Shown: piece by piece, positions 19,541 through 27,367 of the stretch
Position numbering within the stretch: position 1 is the stretch's first letter
Layout of the letters: each line of letters starts with the position of its first letter
NCBI GenBank assembly: GCA_016713885.1
Contig: JADJOF010000001.1
Span: forward strand, 881,288-945,287
Direction: 5' to 3'
Source of the DNA: Bdellovibrionales bacterium
GTDB taxonomy: Bacteria > Bdellovibrionota > Bdellovibrionia > Bdellovibrionales > JAMPXM01
DNA: 64,000 nt
Notes under the pieces: generated by a model
Database searches by the model: none
Seen by the model: only the letters and a program-made list of their open reading frames with translations
What the model was told of the DNA's origin: nothing
Made by a program: the position numbers and the translations under genes

Positions 19541-20238
19541 TATGCGAACCCACCATAGAGGTAAAAGAGGACCGAGAGACCAATCGCACTCAGCACCGGG
19601 CAGGTGAGATTGTCGTCAAGTTTGCCGATCGGAATGAGCTCCGTTGCGGCGCCAATCAGGCCCGAAATCGGGGCAACGATCAGCAGGCGCTCGGTCATCA
19701 GGCCATTTAAGTAATAGTAAACTCCGGCGATCGTCGCGCACGCGGCAAAGGCGGCGAATGTCCCCTGCAGCGTTTTGTTGCCGAGGATGCGATCGCGTCC
19801 AAAGCGAATCCCGACAAGGCTTGCGAGTGGATCACCAATGGCGAGAAACAGTAGGCTCAATGTGAGGATGTGACGGTCAAAAAAGGCGAGTAGGATGGCC
19901 GCGCCGACAAGAAGGTAGGAAAGGCCAGAGAACGATTTTGCTTCGTGTTCGCGCATGACGAGCGAGAAGACCTTGATGGTGGCTCGGTTGAGGGTCGGTC
20001 GATGTTGCCTGAGCCAATCGAGCGGGAGGAAGAACGCCAAAAAACCGGCGAGAATCCACCACGTCTGTTTGGTTCCAAAATACTGGTACACCGCAATCAT
20101 CCCGAGGATGCCGGTCATATGCCAGAGCTTGCGGGCCAGGTGGAGGTCCGACTTTGATTGCAGATTCGAGTGCAGGTTTTTAGAAGCGGTCATCGTCATT
20201 TCAGCGTCCATAGTGTGCCGGGGCGGGAGGGTAAACAA
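19540..20238 (-). CDS. dolichol/diacylglycerol kinase-like membrane protein (SEC59/DGK1/VTE5 group)
   Basis: About 220-232 residues with six or seven hydrophobic spans. The motifs HLARKLWHMTGI near the start, FLAIGDPLASLVGIRFGR in the middle and KTLQGTFAAF are those of the CTP-dependent dolichol/DAG/phytol kinases and the phosphatidate cytidylyltransferase superfamily. The start is uncertain: Met at residue 10, 14 or 16 of the open frame could also serve. It overlaps pssA (TAATG), so a role in phospholipid supply, such as phosphorylation of diacylglycerol or a polyprenol, is plausible but unproven. Confidence 0.72.
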   Translation of the reverse strand: MFTLPPRHTMDAEMTMTASKNLHSNLQSKSDLHLARKLWHMTGILGMIAVYQYFGTKQTWWILAGFLAFFLPLDWLRQHRPTLNRATIKVFSLVMREHEAKSFSGLSYLLVGAAILLAFFDRHILTLSLLFLAIGDPLASLVGIRFGRDRILGNKTLQGTFAAFAACATIAGVYYYLNGLMTERLLIVAPISGLIGAATELIPIGKLDDNLTCPVLSAIGLSVLFYLYGGFA

Positions 20239-20254
20239 GCCCGAGGCCGTTCAC

Positions 20255-20292
20255 AAGGCCTGCGCCGCAAAGCGGCATCGGCGGCCTTTTTT
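20255..20292 (+). terminator. terminator-like hairpin in a divergent intergenic region
   Basis: Outer stem AAGGCC/GGCCTT (20255-20260 with 20283-20288) and inner stem GCCGC/GCGGC (20264-20268 with 20272-20276), followed by a T run to 20292, so it acts on the + strand. No rightward gene ends before it, because the gene on the left reads leftward. It could be an attenuator in the leader of the following gene or end antisense transcription. Confidence 0.45.
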
Positions 20293-20416
20293 GAGTCCTT
20301 TGACGTAAATTATCATAAGTTAAATCAATAGGTTAGGCTGTTCTGAGTGAGCGTGGATTTTGCAGTCTAACTCGTGTTTAAAGGCATCTGGCTGGAGTAA
20401 TCTCGACAGATGAGGT

Positions 20417-21292
20417 GTGGTTTTGACCAAATTAAAACGCAGTTTGCGACAGATTCGGGCGATGTTCGGGGCAATGTTGAGAGCATTGCCGCTTGCGGCG
20501 CGCCTTTTTGTCGTTGCTGGGTTGTTGCTTTCGGTTTGGTCGCCACGGGCTTGGGCGCGGAACGAGGACTATGTGAGCGACGTGCGGGCCGAGCGACTGC
20601 AAAAGGAGCGCGACCTGGTTTGGGCGCAGCGGCCCGAAGTCGAGACGGAGTTGCGTCACCGCATTTTCAATGAAGAGTTGAGTCGCGAGTTTCGCGATCG
20701 CTATGAGCAGAAGTTTGGTCGAACCGAGATCGAGCGTGTCTTTCAGGCGCCGAACCGCCTGAGCTATTACAACGATGCCTATGGTGTGCGCGGGACTCCG
20801 CAAGAGCTTGGTGATGAGCGCCGACGTTTTGGCGAGTTCATGATTCGTCGACTCACCGAGTGGCATGTGGAAAACTATGCGAAGAACGACCCCAAAGTTC
20901 GCCCGGTGTGGGAAGCCAAAGAGAAGATTTCGAAGCTGAAAGTGGAGGTCGCATCCTTCCGCTTCGATGCGCAGTACTCCATCGCCGGCAACACTCTCGA
21001 TGTTAAAATGGTGAACCCGTGGGTGGAGTCGAAGGTCACTTTGTTGATGAATCCCGATCAGTTTGGCCCGGGTCCTGTGAATGAAACATTGGTCTCGGTG
21101 TTTCGCTCGATCACGACAAAGTATGCGCTCGAAAGCCGTTGGCGAGTGAGCGATGGAATTCTCGCGCTGATTCAGCATCGGTCGCTCGGTCGCGGTTGGG
21201 GCAGCTCGCTCACCACGTCGTTTGCTCTACAAGACGGCGGCACATCTCCGCGCGAGACACTGTGGCTTGCTGGCGTCGGTCGCGCGTTTTAA
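20417..21292 (+). CDS. exported hypothetical protein, probably outer-membrane associated
   Basis: About 291 residues; GTG at 20417 or ATG at 20462 may be the start. A signal peptide is clear (MLRALPLAARLFVVAGLLLSV, cleaved near AWA). The mature half is a charged helical domain with EELSREFRDRYEQKFG, then beta strands with SSLTTSFALQD typical of an outer-membrane or periplasmic beta domain. I do not recognise the family. The frame stops at WLAGVGRAF; removing one T from the run at 21290 would extend it by about 22 residues (KFENSGRNVTLLYDYRNFELQSE) to a TAG at 21360-21362. That tail looks like a closing barrel strand, so the annotated end may be a one-base assembly error. Confidence 0.6.
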   Translation: MVLTKLKRSLRQIRAMFGAMLRALPLAARLFVVAGLLLSVWSPRAWARNEDYVSDVRAERLQKERDLVWAQRPEVETELRHRIFNEELSREFRDRYEQKFGRTEIERVFQAPNRLSYYNDAYGVRGTPQELGDERRRFGEFMIRRLTEWHVENYAKNDPKVRPVWEAKEKISKLKVEVASFRFDAQYSIAGNTLDVKMVNPWVESKVTLLMNPDQFGPGPVNETLVSVFRSITTKYALESRWRVSDGILALIQHRSLGRGWGSSLTTSFALQDGGTSPRETLWLAGVGRAF

Positions 21293-21419
21293 ATTTGAGA
21301 ATTCTGGGCGAAACGTTACTTTGCTCTACGACTATCGAAACTTTGAGTTACAAAGTGAATAGGCGCAGAATGATCTGACATCTGGACAGCGTCCCGCTTG
21401 ATCATTACCGTGAATCACA

Positions 21420-22256
21420 ATGCTGACAGTTTTTGAGAAAGTGATCGCCGGAGATTTCGAAGGTAGCTTTGTCTATCGGGACGATATTTGCGTGGCGTTC
21501 CTCGATATCAATCCAATCAACGCCGGTCATGTCTTAGTGGTTCCACGAAAACCGATTGCCCGCTTAACCGAACTTGAGTCCCCAATCGCGGCGCACCTGT
21601 TTGTAACGGCGCAAAGGATCCTTGAGGCAATCGAAAAGTCGGGACTTATGTGCGAGGGCGCCAATATCTTCCTTTCCGACGGTGAAGTTGCAGGACAGGA
21701 AGTTCCACACGTTCATCTCCACATAGTCCCAAGATTCAAGGGCGATGGGATTTCGCTTTCTTTCGGTCGACCCTTTGAGAAGCCAATTCGGAATGAGCTG
21801 AATCGAATTGCAGCGAGAATTGCTTCGTCAATGATGTCGACTGAGGACTTCAAAGATCTTATAGCCAAAGTGACTCGGTGGGCGGAAGACCAAAGCGGTA
21901 TTTTAGGCGCGATGCTGGTGGGCTCTTATGCTCATGGCACAGCTCGGCCAGATTCGGATGTTGATCTCATGTTGTTCACATCTGATCCGAGCATTTGGTT
22001 AAAAACGACGGATTGGTTGAGTCAATTTGGCCAAGTAGAGAAAGTAGAACGGGAGCAATGGGGCTCCGTTACGTCGCTGCGGGTTTATTACAGGGATTCA
22101 TTCGAGGTGGAATTTAACTTTGCATCTCTGCTTTGGGCGTCGATTGACCCGGTAGACGCCGAAACTCTTCGCGTTGTATCAGACGGTGTGCGCGTGCTTT
22201 ACGATCCTCATGGCGCCTTAAAGCGCCTTACTGAGACGAGATTCTCGGTATCATAG
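21420..22256 (+). CDS. HIT-family hydrolase fused to a nucleotidyltransferase domain
   Basis: A 278-residue two-domain protein. Residues 1-138 are a HIT domain: DINPINAGHVLVVPRK, then the histidine triad HVHLHIVPR. Residues 140-278 are a MNT/AadK-like nucleotidyltransferase: GSYAHGTARPDSDVDLMLF gives the GSxxxG...DxD active site, and a third acidic residue lies in EVEFNF. HIT enzymes cleave AMP from adenylylated molecules; the other domain class transfers AMP or NMP. I see no Shine-Dalgarno sequence before the internal Met-Met (about residues 139-140), which favours one polypeptide. A +1 frame TGA overlaps those Met codons, so a lost base could also have joined two genes. Substrates unknown. 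Confidence 0.78.
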   Translation: MLTVFEKVIAGDFEGSFVYRDDICVAFLDINPINAGHVLVVPRKPIARLTELESPIAAHLFVTAQRILEAIEKSGLMCEGANIFLSDGEVAGQEVPHVHLHIVPRFKGDGISLSFGRPFEKPIRNELNRIAARIASSMMSTEDFKDLIAKVTRWAEDQSGILGAMLVGSYAHGTARPDSDVDLMLFTSDPSIWLKTTDWLSQFGQVEKVEREQWGSVTSLRVYYRDSFEVEFNFASLLWASIDPVDAETLRVVSDGVRVLYDPHGALKRLTETRFSVS

Positions 22257-22291
22257 AATCAAGCGACGAACTTTTCTTCAAAACATGCATT

Positions 22292-22702
22292 TCAACGTGG
22301 CTGTTTGCTGATTTCTATAAATAGAAGCGTTCCTGTTTTCACTCCCTTGCGCTCTCCTTTTGCATGATATCGATTGTGGTCTATCGTGAGCGTATAGGTT
22401 TTTTCGGTGCTTAGATTCGAGAACGAAAAGGCGGGTGTGTTCGAAGACATGATCCGTTGCATCGCCAACCGCTTTCCTTTCTCGTCAGACAAAAAAATTT
22501 CAGCCCCATTGCAGCCGCCGCCTTCAAAGAAACAGTTACCTTGAATTGAATCCGCTTCGACGGGATTCGAACCGAATGGTTGGTTCTGTTCAATGATTGT
22601 AGAGACGTACTTCACCAAGTCTTTCTCTTGCTGAATATCGTTATGAAGAACTTCGGGTTGAGCGTGAGCTATTGAGACTATGCATAAGAAAAGATACTTC
22701 AA
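22292..22702 (-). CDS. small exported hypothetical protein
   Basis: A 136-residue protein with a signal peptide (MKYLFLCIVSIAHAQ, cleaved after AHA). The mature part has a Cys pair (GNCFFEGGGCNG), a helical N-terminal region and a beta-rich C-terminal half (FSFSNLSTEKTYTLTID). This last part resembles small fibronectin-like or carboxypeptidase-regulatory-like folds. No family is recognised. It is the last of three leftward genes for exported proteins (23905 to 22292). Confidence 0.6.
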   Translation of the reverse strand: MKYLFLCIVSIAHAQPEVLHNDIQQEKDLVKYVSTIIEQNQPFGSNPVEADSIQGNCFFEGGGCNGAEIFLSDEKGKRLAMQRIMSSNTPAFSFSNLSTEKTYTLTIDHNRYHAKGERKGVKTGTLLFIEISKQPR

Positions 22703-22717
22703 GCGTCGCTCCTGCTT

Positions 22718-23200
22718 TTATCGGCGCTCAATCGACAGCGTTTCGACGACGCCAGTGCGGCTGACTTTGAGGACATTGGTGTCTGGAGCGAGCGTGATGT
22801 AGTCGGTCGCTTTTTGTTCGAAGAGTGTTGCTTGAAAGCCGTTGGTCTCGTTGTTCACGCTGATGACGGCGTTTGCACAGCTCTCAAAGACGAGGCGGAT
22901 TTGTCGCACGCTTGGGGCGACGCGAATGGGTTCGGTTTTCGCGCATGGAATGGTCGCCTCAGCCATCAATGTGTCGCTATTTTTCTCGTGGTCGTCAGTT
23001 GGATTGCTGGTCTCGGGGCCGAGGGCAGAGGCTGGGCCGCGAATCGCATCGAAGATGCCGCTACCGGGGGAGCCGTTGGATTTGAGTGAAGGAAGCGGAC
23101 GCATGAGCGATAGGCCGTTGGCGAGCGTCAGTGCGAAAATCACGGCGACCGTTGCCCCGTGAAACTGCAGTCTATTTTTGTCTAATCGTCGCGCGCTCAT
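22718..23200 (-). CDS. membrane-anchored hypothetical protein
   Basis: A 160-residue protein with one N-terminal transmembrane segment (about residues 15-33), a Ser/Pro/Asp-rich linker and a C-terminal beta-rich domain of about 70 residues (IRLVFESCANAVISVNN, TNVLKVSRTGVVETLSIERR). It contains two Cys, CAKTEP and ESCANA. The layout matches a type II periplasmic anchored protein. It is flanked on both sides by exported hypothetical genes of the same direction. No function can be assigned. Confidence 0.55.
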   Translation of the reverse strand: MSARRLDKNRLQFHGATVAVIFALTLANGLSLMRPLPSLKSNGSPGSGIFDAIRGPASALGPETSNPTDDHEKNSDTLMAEATIPCAKTEPIRVAPSVRQIRLVFESCANAVISVNNETNGFQATLFEQKATDYITLAPDTNVLKVSRTGVVETLSIERR

Positions 23201-23260
23201 CTCTTCGCTTATCGGCGAAAAGAAGGATTGCCCGCATAGGACTCGACAAGAGACTGAGGC

Positions 23261-23905
23261 TTACTTGCCTTTCGTCGGTGCGGATGCTGCGGGCTCTTTT
23301 TCGAGAATCTTCTGTGCTGTGACTGATGGCGAAACCGGGACTGACATTGAGCGGAGAAGGTTCTTTAGTTTCGCCTTGTCTTCAATTGTGATTTTGGCAT
23401 CTCGAATGCGCTCAATGATCTTGCGGAACGTCGGGTTGTTCTTCATTTCAGCGCGAATCTCGGCCATCAGGTTTTCCAAAATCACGACATAGGTCGCGGT
23501 CCGGCGGGGGCCATCCTGTGTGCGTAGCTCGGTTAGGGCCTCTTCGGTGAGATCAACTAAGGCTTGATCGAGTGAATTGAGGTCGGATAGTTCGCCTCGA
23601 ATGCGTGAGTAAAGATTGGCGCGAGCGCCGTCTTGGTCGGGTCGGGCAAGAACAATGCGGAGGGCATCTTTCAGCTCCTCGAGGGCTTCGGGCTCAACTG
23701 CGATCTCTCCGTCTTCCGAGTCCTCCTGCTTACTTTGAATCAGCTGGGCTTTGCGAATTTTCTTCTTAACCATGTCGCCAATCTGGTCGGAACTCTTGAT
23801 CAAGAGAGAGGTCGAGTCATACTCGACCTTCGTCCAGCCAGATGACGAGAAGAGGAAAGCAAGAGCGAGGGCTATCAAAGGCAGAAGAGATTGGCGAGTC
23901 AGCAT
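23261..23905 (-). CDS. exported, mostly helical hypothetical protein
   Basis: A 214-residue protein with a signal peptide (residues 1-24, FLFSSSGWT) and a long, charged, all-helical mature region rich in Glu, Lys, Leu and Arg, with a coiled-coil-like repeat between residues 60 and 190. It ends in a Ala/Pro/Lys-rich tail. No catalytic motif or known domain is visible. As a secreted helical protein it could be a chaperone-like or structural envelope component. It is first in the three-gene leftward group. Confidence 0.55.
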   Translation of the reverse strand: MLTRQSLLPLIALALAFLFSSSGWTKVEYDSTSLLIKSSDQIGDMVKKKIRKAQLIQSKQEDSEDGEIAVEPEALEELKDALRIVLARPDQDGARANLYSRIRGELSDLNSLDQALVDLTEEALTELRTQDGPRRTATYVVILENLMAEIRAEMKNNPTFRKIIERIRDAKITIEDKAKLKNLLRSMSVPVSPSVTAQKILEKEPAASAPTKGK

Positions 23906-24114
23906 GGTGGCTCCTTACGGAAGTATTTTATCGAAATTTTAGCTGTCGCACTAGCGACGATTTTCGCACGTCCTGCTGTCTTTCTTTCAGGGGCTTTAGG
24001 ATTGTCTTTCGCCAGGACCCCATCATTTCGCTTCTAGCTGAAATGTGAATGTGTCAGACTTTGACGGTCGATTTGGAAACAGTCTGGCGACGGAACGTCC
24101 AGAGGAGGCTTGTC

Positions 24115-24954
24115 TTGAATTTCTCGAAATCTATTTTTTCAAAAGTGGCATTGGTAACGGTGATGGGTCTGTTGGGCACTGGCTGTGCTCCATCGGCTCC
24201 GCAGCTTCAGAAAGTGATGGAAGAGCATCCTGAGATTTTGTACGCGGTGATGAAGAAGGATCCGGCAAAGTTTATCGATGTTGTGAATGAAGTGGCCGAG
24301 GCTGCGAAAGGACAAAAAGAACAGCAGCAGTTTGAAGAGGGATTCAAGAATCCCATGGTTCCCGAGATCACTGACAATCGTACAATCGACGGCGCAAAAG
24401 ACGCGGCGATTACTGTTGTCGAGTATTCTGACTTTCAGTGTCCCTATTGCGAACGCGGTCACACGACAATGGGTGAGCTCCTTGCGGCTTACCCCGGAAA
24501 AGTGCGCGTGATCTTTAAGAACTATCCGATCGAACGCATCCATCCCCAGGCGATGAAAGTTTCGAAACTTTATGAGGCGATTGGCACGAAAGATCGCGAG
24601 AAAGCGTCGAAGTTTAAACACGAGATTTTCGCTAACCAAGAGTTTTTGAACCCCAGCGATGCCGATCAGAAATCGTCGAAGTCGCGTGAGGCGGTTATGG
24701 CCAAGTACAGTGCTCGAGTCGACGCCGATCTGGATAAAATGATCAAGGGTCTTGGTTTGAACCCGGGCGAAATTAAGAAAATCAGCGAGACCGAAGAGAT
24801 TGCGGCTCTGATCAAGAAGGACCAAGAAGAGGCCCAAAAGTTCGGCTTCTCGGGTACACCTGGCTACCTGGTCAACGGTGTCGCCGTTCGTGGCGCTTAC
24901 CCAATCGACCATTTCAAGCAAATCGTCGATCGCCATCTTGCCATGAAGAAGTAA
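24115..24954 (+). CDS. DsbA-family thiol oxidoreductase, lipoprotein
   Basis: About 279 residues from a TTG at 24115, chosen because AGAGGAGG lies just upstream and because it gives a clean lipoprotein signal (MNFSKSIFSKVALVTVMGLLGTGC). The DsbA-like thioredoxin domain (about residues 90-275) has the redox motif FQCPYC and the cis-Pro region GFSGTPGYLVNG, with the helical insert expected of DsbA/DsbG-like proteins. Before it comes a helical segment (PQLQKVMEEHPEILYAVMKKDPAKF), common in such lipoproteins of this group. It should catalyse disulfide exchange in the periplasm. A strong terminator follows. Confidence 0.85.
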   Translation: MNFSKSIFSKVALVTVMGLLGTGCAPSAPQLQKVMEEHPEILYAVMKKDPAKFIDVVNEVAEAAKGQKEQQQFEEGFKNPMVPEITDNRTIDGAKDAAITVVEYSDFQCPYCERGHTTMGELLAAYPGKVRVIFKNYPIERIHPQAMKVSKLYEAIGTKDREKASKFKHEIFANQEFLNPSDADQKSSKSREAVMAKYSARVDADLDKMIKGLGLNPGEIKKISETEEIAALIKKDQEEAQKFGFSGTPGYLVNGVAVRGAYPIDHFKQIVDRHLAMKK

Positions 24955-25008
24955 AAGGTACCTTCTACCCTTTGGCGGCACGCCGCATCAATTAGTAGGG
25001 AAGCGTGA

Positions 25009-25037
25009 ACGGGAGCCGGACGGCTCCCGTTTCTTTT
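25009..25037 (+). terminator. rho-independent terminator after the DsbA-like gene
   Basis: A perfect 9-bp stem ACGGGAGCC / GGCTCCCGT (25009-25017 with 25022-25030) with a GGAC loop and a T-rich tail TTCTTTTT. It separates the DsbA-like gene from the lipA operon. Confidence 0.9.
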
Positions 25038-25090
25038 TATGGGGGCTTGGAACGTGGACATTGTAGGGGGCGCCAGCTAAGACATTCCCC

Positions 25091-26005
25091 ATGTCAAATT
25101 CGGAACAAACTCAGGTAGTCGATTTTAAAACTTCGCCGAAGCCATCTTGGCTCAAAGTGCGTGCACCGGGTGGCGAGAACTACGTTCGTATCAAAGACAT
25201 GTTGAAAACGCTGAACTTGGCAACGGTCTGCCAAGAGGCGCGCTGTCCGAATATGGGCGAGTGCTGGGGTGGCGGAACGGCGACATTTATGCTCATGGGC
25301 GAAGTGTGTACACGGGGCTGTCGCTTCTGCGCGGTGAAGACCGGCAATCCGCGAGGAAAGATCGACAACGAAGAGCCTGAAAAGGTGGGTTGGGCGATTT
25401 CAAAAATGGGTCTTGAGTACGTGGTTTTGACTTCCGTTGATCGCGACGACATGGCCGATCAGGGGTCGGAGCATTTTGCGCGCACGATTCGCACGATTCG
25501 CGAGGGTGACCCGAAGTTAATTGTTGAAGTTCTGACGCCCGACTTTAAGGGCGATCGCGAATGCATTGAGCGGGTGACTCGAGCAAAACCACATGTTTTT
25601 GCACACAATATCGAAACGACCGAGAAGCTGACTCGTGGTGTACGCGATCCACGTGCGGGTTATCGGCAGTCACTGCGAGTGCTCGAGATGGTGAAGGAGA
25701 TCGACTCGACTCGCTACACGAAGTCGTCGATTATGATGGGACTTGGCGAAGAGCGCGATGACGTTCTGCAGGCGTTGCGTGATCTTCGCTCGGTCGGTTG
25801 TGATGTGGTGACGTTTGGTCAGTATCTGCAGCCGACGAAGCGGCATTTGAAAGTCCAGAGCTTCGTGACTCCAGAGGAGTTTCAGGATTGGCAGAAGATT
25901 TCAGAGGACATGGGGTTTCTCTATGTCGCGAGCGGGCCACTGGTGAGGAGTTCGTATCGTGCGGGCGAGTTCTTCATGAAGAGCATGATTGAGAAACAGA
26001 ATTAG
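25091..26005 (+). CDS. lipA: lipoyl synthase
   Basis: A 304-residue radical-SAM lipoyl synthase. The auxiliary cluster motif C-x4-C-x5-C is CQEARCPNMGEC, the radical-SAM motif C-x3-C-x2-C is CTRGCRFC, and the RSSY ligand motif occurs near the end as VRSSYRAG. It inserts two sulfurs into octanoyl-protein to make lipoyl groups. It begins an operon with E2, E3 and lipB, so the enzyme sits beside its main client. Confidence 0.97.
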   Translation: MSNSEQTQVVDFKTSPKPSWLKVRAPGGENYVRIKDMLKTLNLATVCQEARCPNMGECWGGGTATFMLMGEVCTRGCRFCAVKTGNPRGKIDNEEPEKVGWAISKMGLEYVVLTSVDRDDMADQGSEHFARTIRTIREGDPKLIVEVLTPDFKGDRECIERVTRAKPHVFAHNIETTEKLTRGVRDPRAGYRQSLRVLEMVKEIDSTRYTKSSIMMGLGEERDDVLQALRDLRSVGCDVVTFGQYLQPTKRHLKVQSFVTPEEFQDWQKISEDMGFLYVASGPLVRSSYRAGEFFMKSMIEKQN

Positions 26006-26029
26006 TTTTAACGAGATCGGGGGATCGAG

Positions 26030-27355
26030 ATGGCAACTAAGAATGTACAGCTTCCAGAGTTGGGCGAAGGCGTAACAGAGGGTGAACTCGTTAAGTGGCT
26101 GGTGAAGGTCGGCGACACGGTAAAGCCCGATCAGCCGGTTGCAGAGATGATGACCGATAAGGCGACGGTTGAAGTGCCGTCTCCATTCGGTGGCGTGGTT
26201 AAAGAAATTCAGAAAAAAGAAGGTGATGTTGTTGAGGTTGGAATGACGCTGCTCGTTCTTGACTCCGATGCGACAGCAGGGGCATCGGCTCAAGCCTCGC
26301 CGGCTCCAAAGTCGGCACCCGCTCCGGCAGCCGCGATGACGGCGGCGCCTCCGGTCGCGGCGAAATCGGCTCCGGCCGCAACAGCGGCGCCTGGACAGAT
26401 GGACGTGTATCCTCCAGTGATGGATTCGCGCGTGTTGGCGACGCCTGCGACTCGTCGTGTGGCTCGTGAGATGGGTGTCGATCTCAATCAGGTGCGTGGA
26501 ACTGGAGTTGCGGGACGCGTGACTCGTGATGATGTTTTGGGATCGGGTGCTGGTGCTGTTTCGGCTGGAACTCCAAGCTATGCTCCCGGGGCAGGCGTGT
26601 CGATTCCGCGCCCGGCGTATCAGGGCCCAGCTGGCGCCATTGAAGAGCGCGTGGCGCTTCGTGGTGTTCGCAAAAAGATTGCTGAAAACTTGCAGATGGC
26701 AAAACACATCGTTCCCCACTTCACATTGATGGATGAGGCGAATGTGACGGCGTTGGTTGCGATGCGCGACGAACTCAAGGCAGCGGGTGAGAAAGCCGGA
26801 ACAAAAGTCACCTACTTGCCATTTGTAATGAAGGCATTGATTGCAACGATTCGCGAGTATCCGATGTTCAACGCTTCGATCGACGACGCGGCTCAAGAGA
26901 TTGTTTACAAGAAGTACTTCAATCTTGGCTTTGCGGCCGACACTCCCAATGGGCTTTTGGTTCCGGTCATTAAAAATGCTGACCAAAAGACGATCCTGCA
27001 ACTTTCGAAAGAGATCATGGATCTCGCGAAGCGCGCTCGTGATGGCAAGCTTGCGCTTGACGAAATGAAGGGTGCGACAATCACCGTGACCAATATCGGT
27101 TCAGTGGGTGGTCAATATGCGACTCCGATCATCAATCATCCCGAAGTGGCGATCATGGGCATGTACAAGATCCAAGAAAAGCCGATCATCAAGCGCGCGG
27201 CCGACGGCTCGATGGCGCTCGATGCGATCAAAACGATGAATTTCACGATCACAGCCGATCACCGTTTGATTGATGGTGCGGTGGCTGCAAACTTTTTGAA
27301 GGCCTTTATCGCCCGCATTGAGAACCCCGGTGTTCTCATGCTGGATATGATGTAG
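26030..27355 (+). CDS. pdhC: dihydrolipoamide acyltransferase, E2 of a 2-oxoacid dehydrogenase complex
   Basis: A 441-residue E2. An N-terminal lipoyl domain (residues 1-80, lipoyl Lys in the MTDKATVEVPSP motif) leads to an Ala/Pro linker, a peripheral-subunit-binding domain (about 140-175, TPATRRVAREMGVDLNQVRGTG) and the C-terminal acyltransferase core with the catalytic HRLIDG motif near residue 413. It moves the acyl group from E1 to CoA. It has one lipoyl domain, unlike the multi-lipoyl AceF often paired with the homodimeric aceE. Pyruvate is the likely substrate, as the only E1 in view is aceE at 4.3-7.2 kb; a branched-chain role cannot be excluded. Confidence 0.92.
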   Translation: MATKNVQLPELGEGVTEGELVKWLVKVGDTVKPDQPVAEMMTDKATVEVPSPFGGVVKEIQKKEGDVVEVGMTLLVLDSDATAGASAQASPAPKSAPAPAAAMTAAPPVAAKSAPAATAAPGQMDVYPPVMDSRVLATPATRRVAREMGVDLNQVRGTGVAGRVTRDDVLGSGAGAVSAGTPSYAPGAGVSIPRPAYQGPAGAIEERVALRGVRKKIAENLQMAKHIVPHFTLMDEANVTALVAMRDELKAAGEKAGTKVTYLPFVMKALIATIREYPMFNASIDDAAQEIVYKKYFNLGFAADTPNGLLVPVIKNADQKTILQLSKEIMDLAKRARDGKLALDEMKGATITVTNIGSVGGQYATPIINHPEVAIMGMYKIQEKPIIKRAADGSMALDAIKTMNFTITADHRLIDGAVAANFLKAFIARIENPGVLMLDMM

Positions 27356-27367
27356 GCGAGGTGCGGA

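Noticed and set aside
24139..24981. 280-codon frame antisense to the DsbA-like gene
   Set aside because: The sense strand has a lipobox, CPYC motif and terminator; the antisense frame is His/Leu/Arg rich without domains.
25901..27001. 366-codon frame antisense to lipA and E2
   Set aside because: Composition (His, Arg, Cys repeats) is that of the Ala/Pro linker read backwards; no start site or motif.
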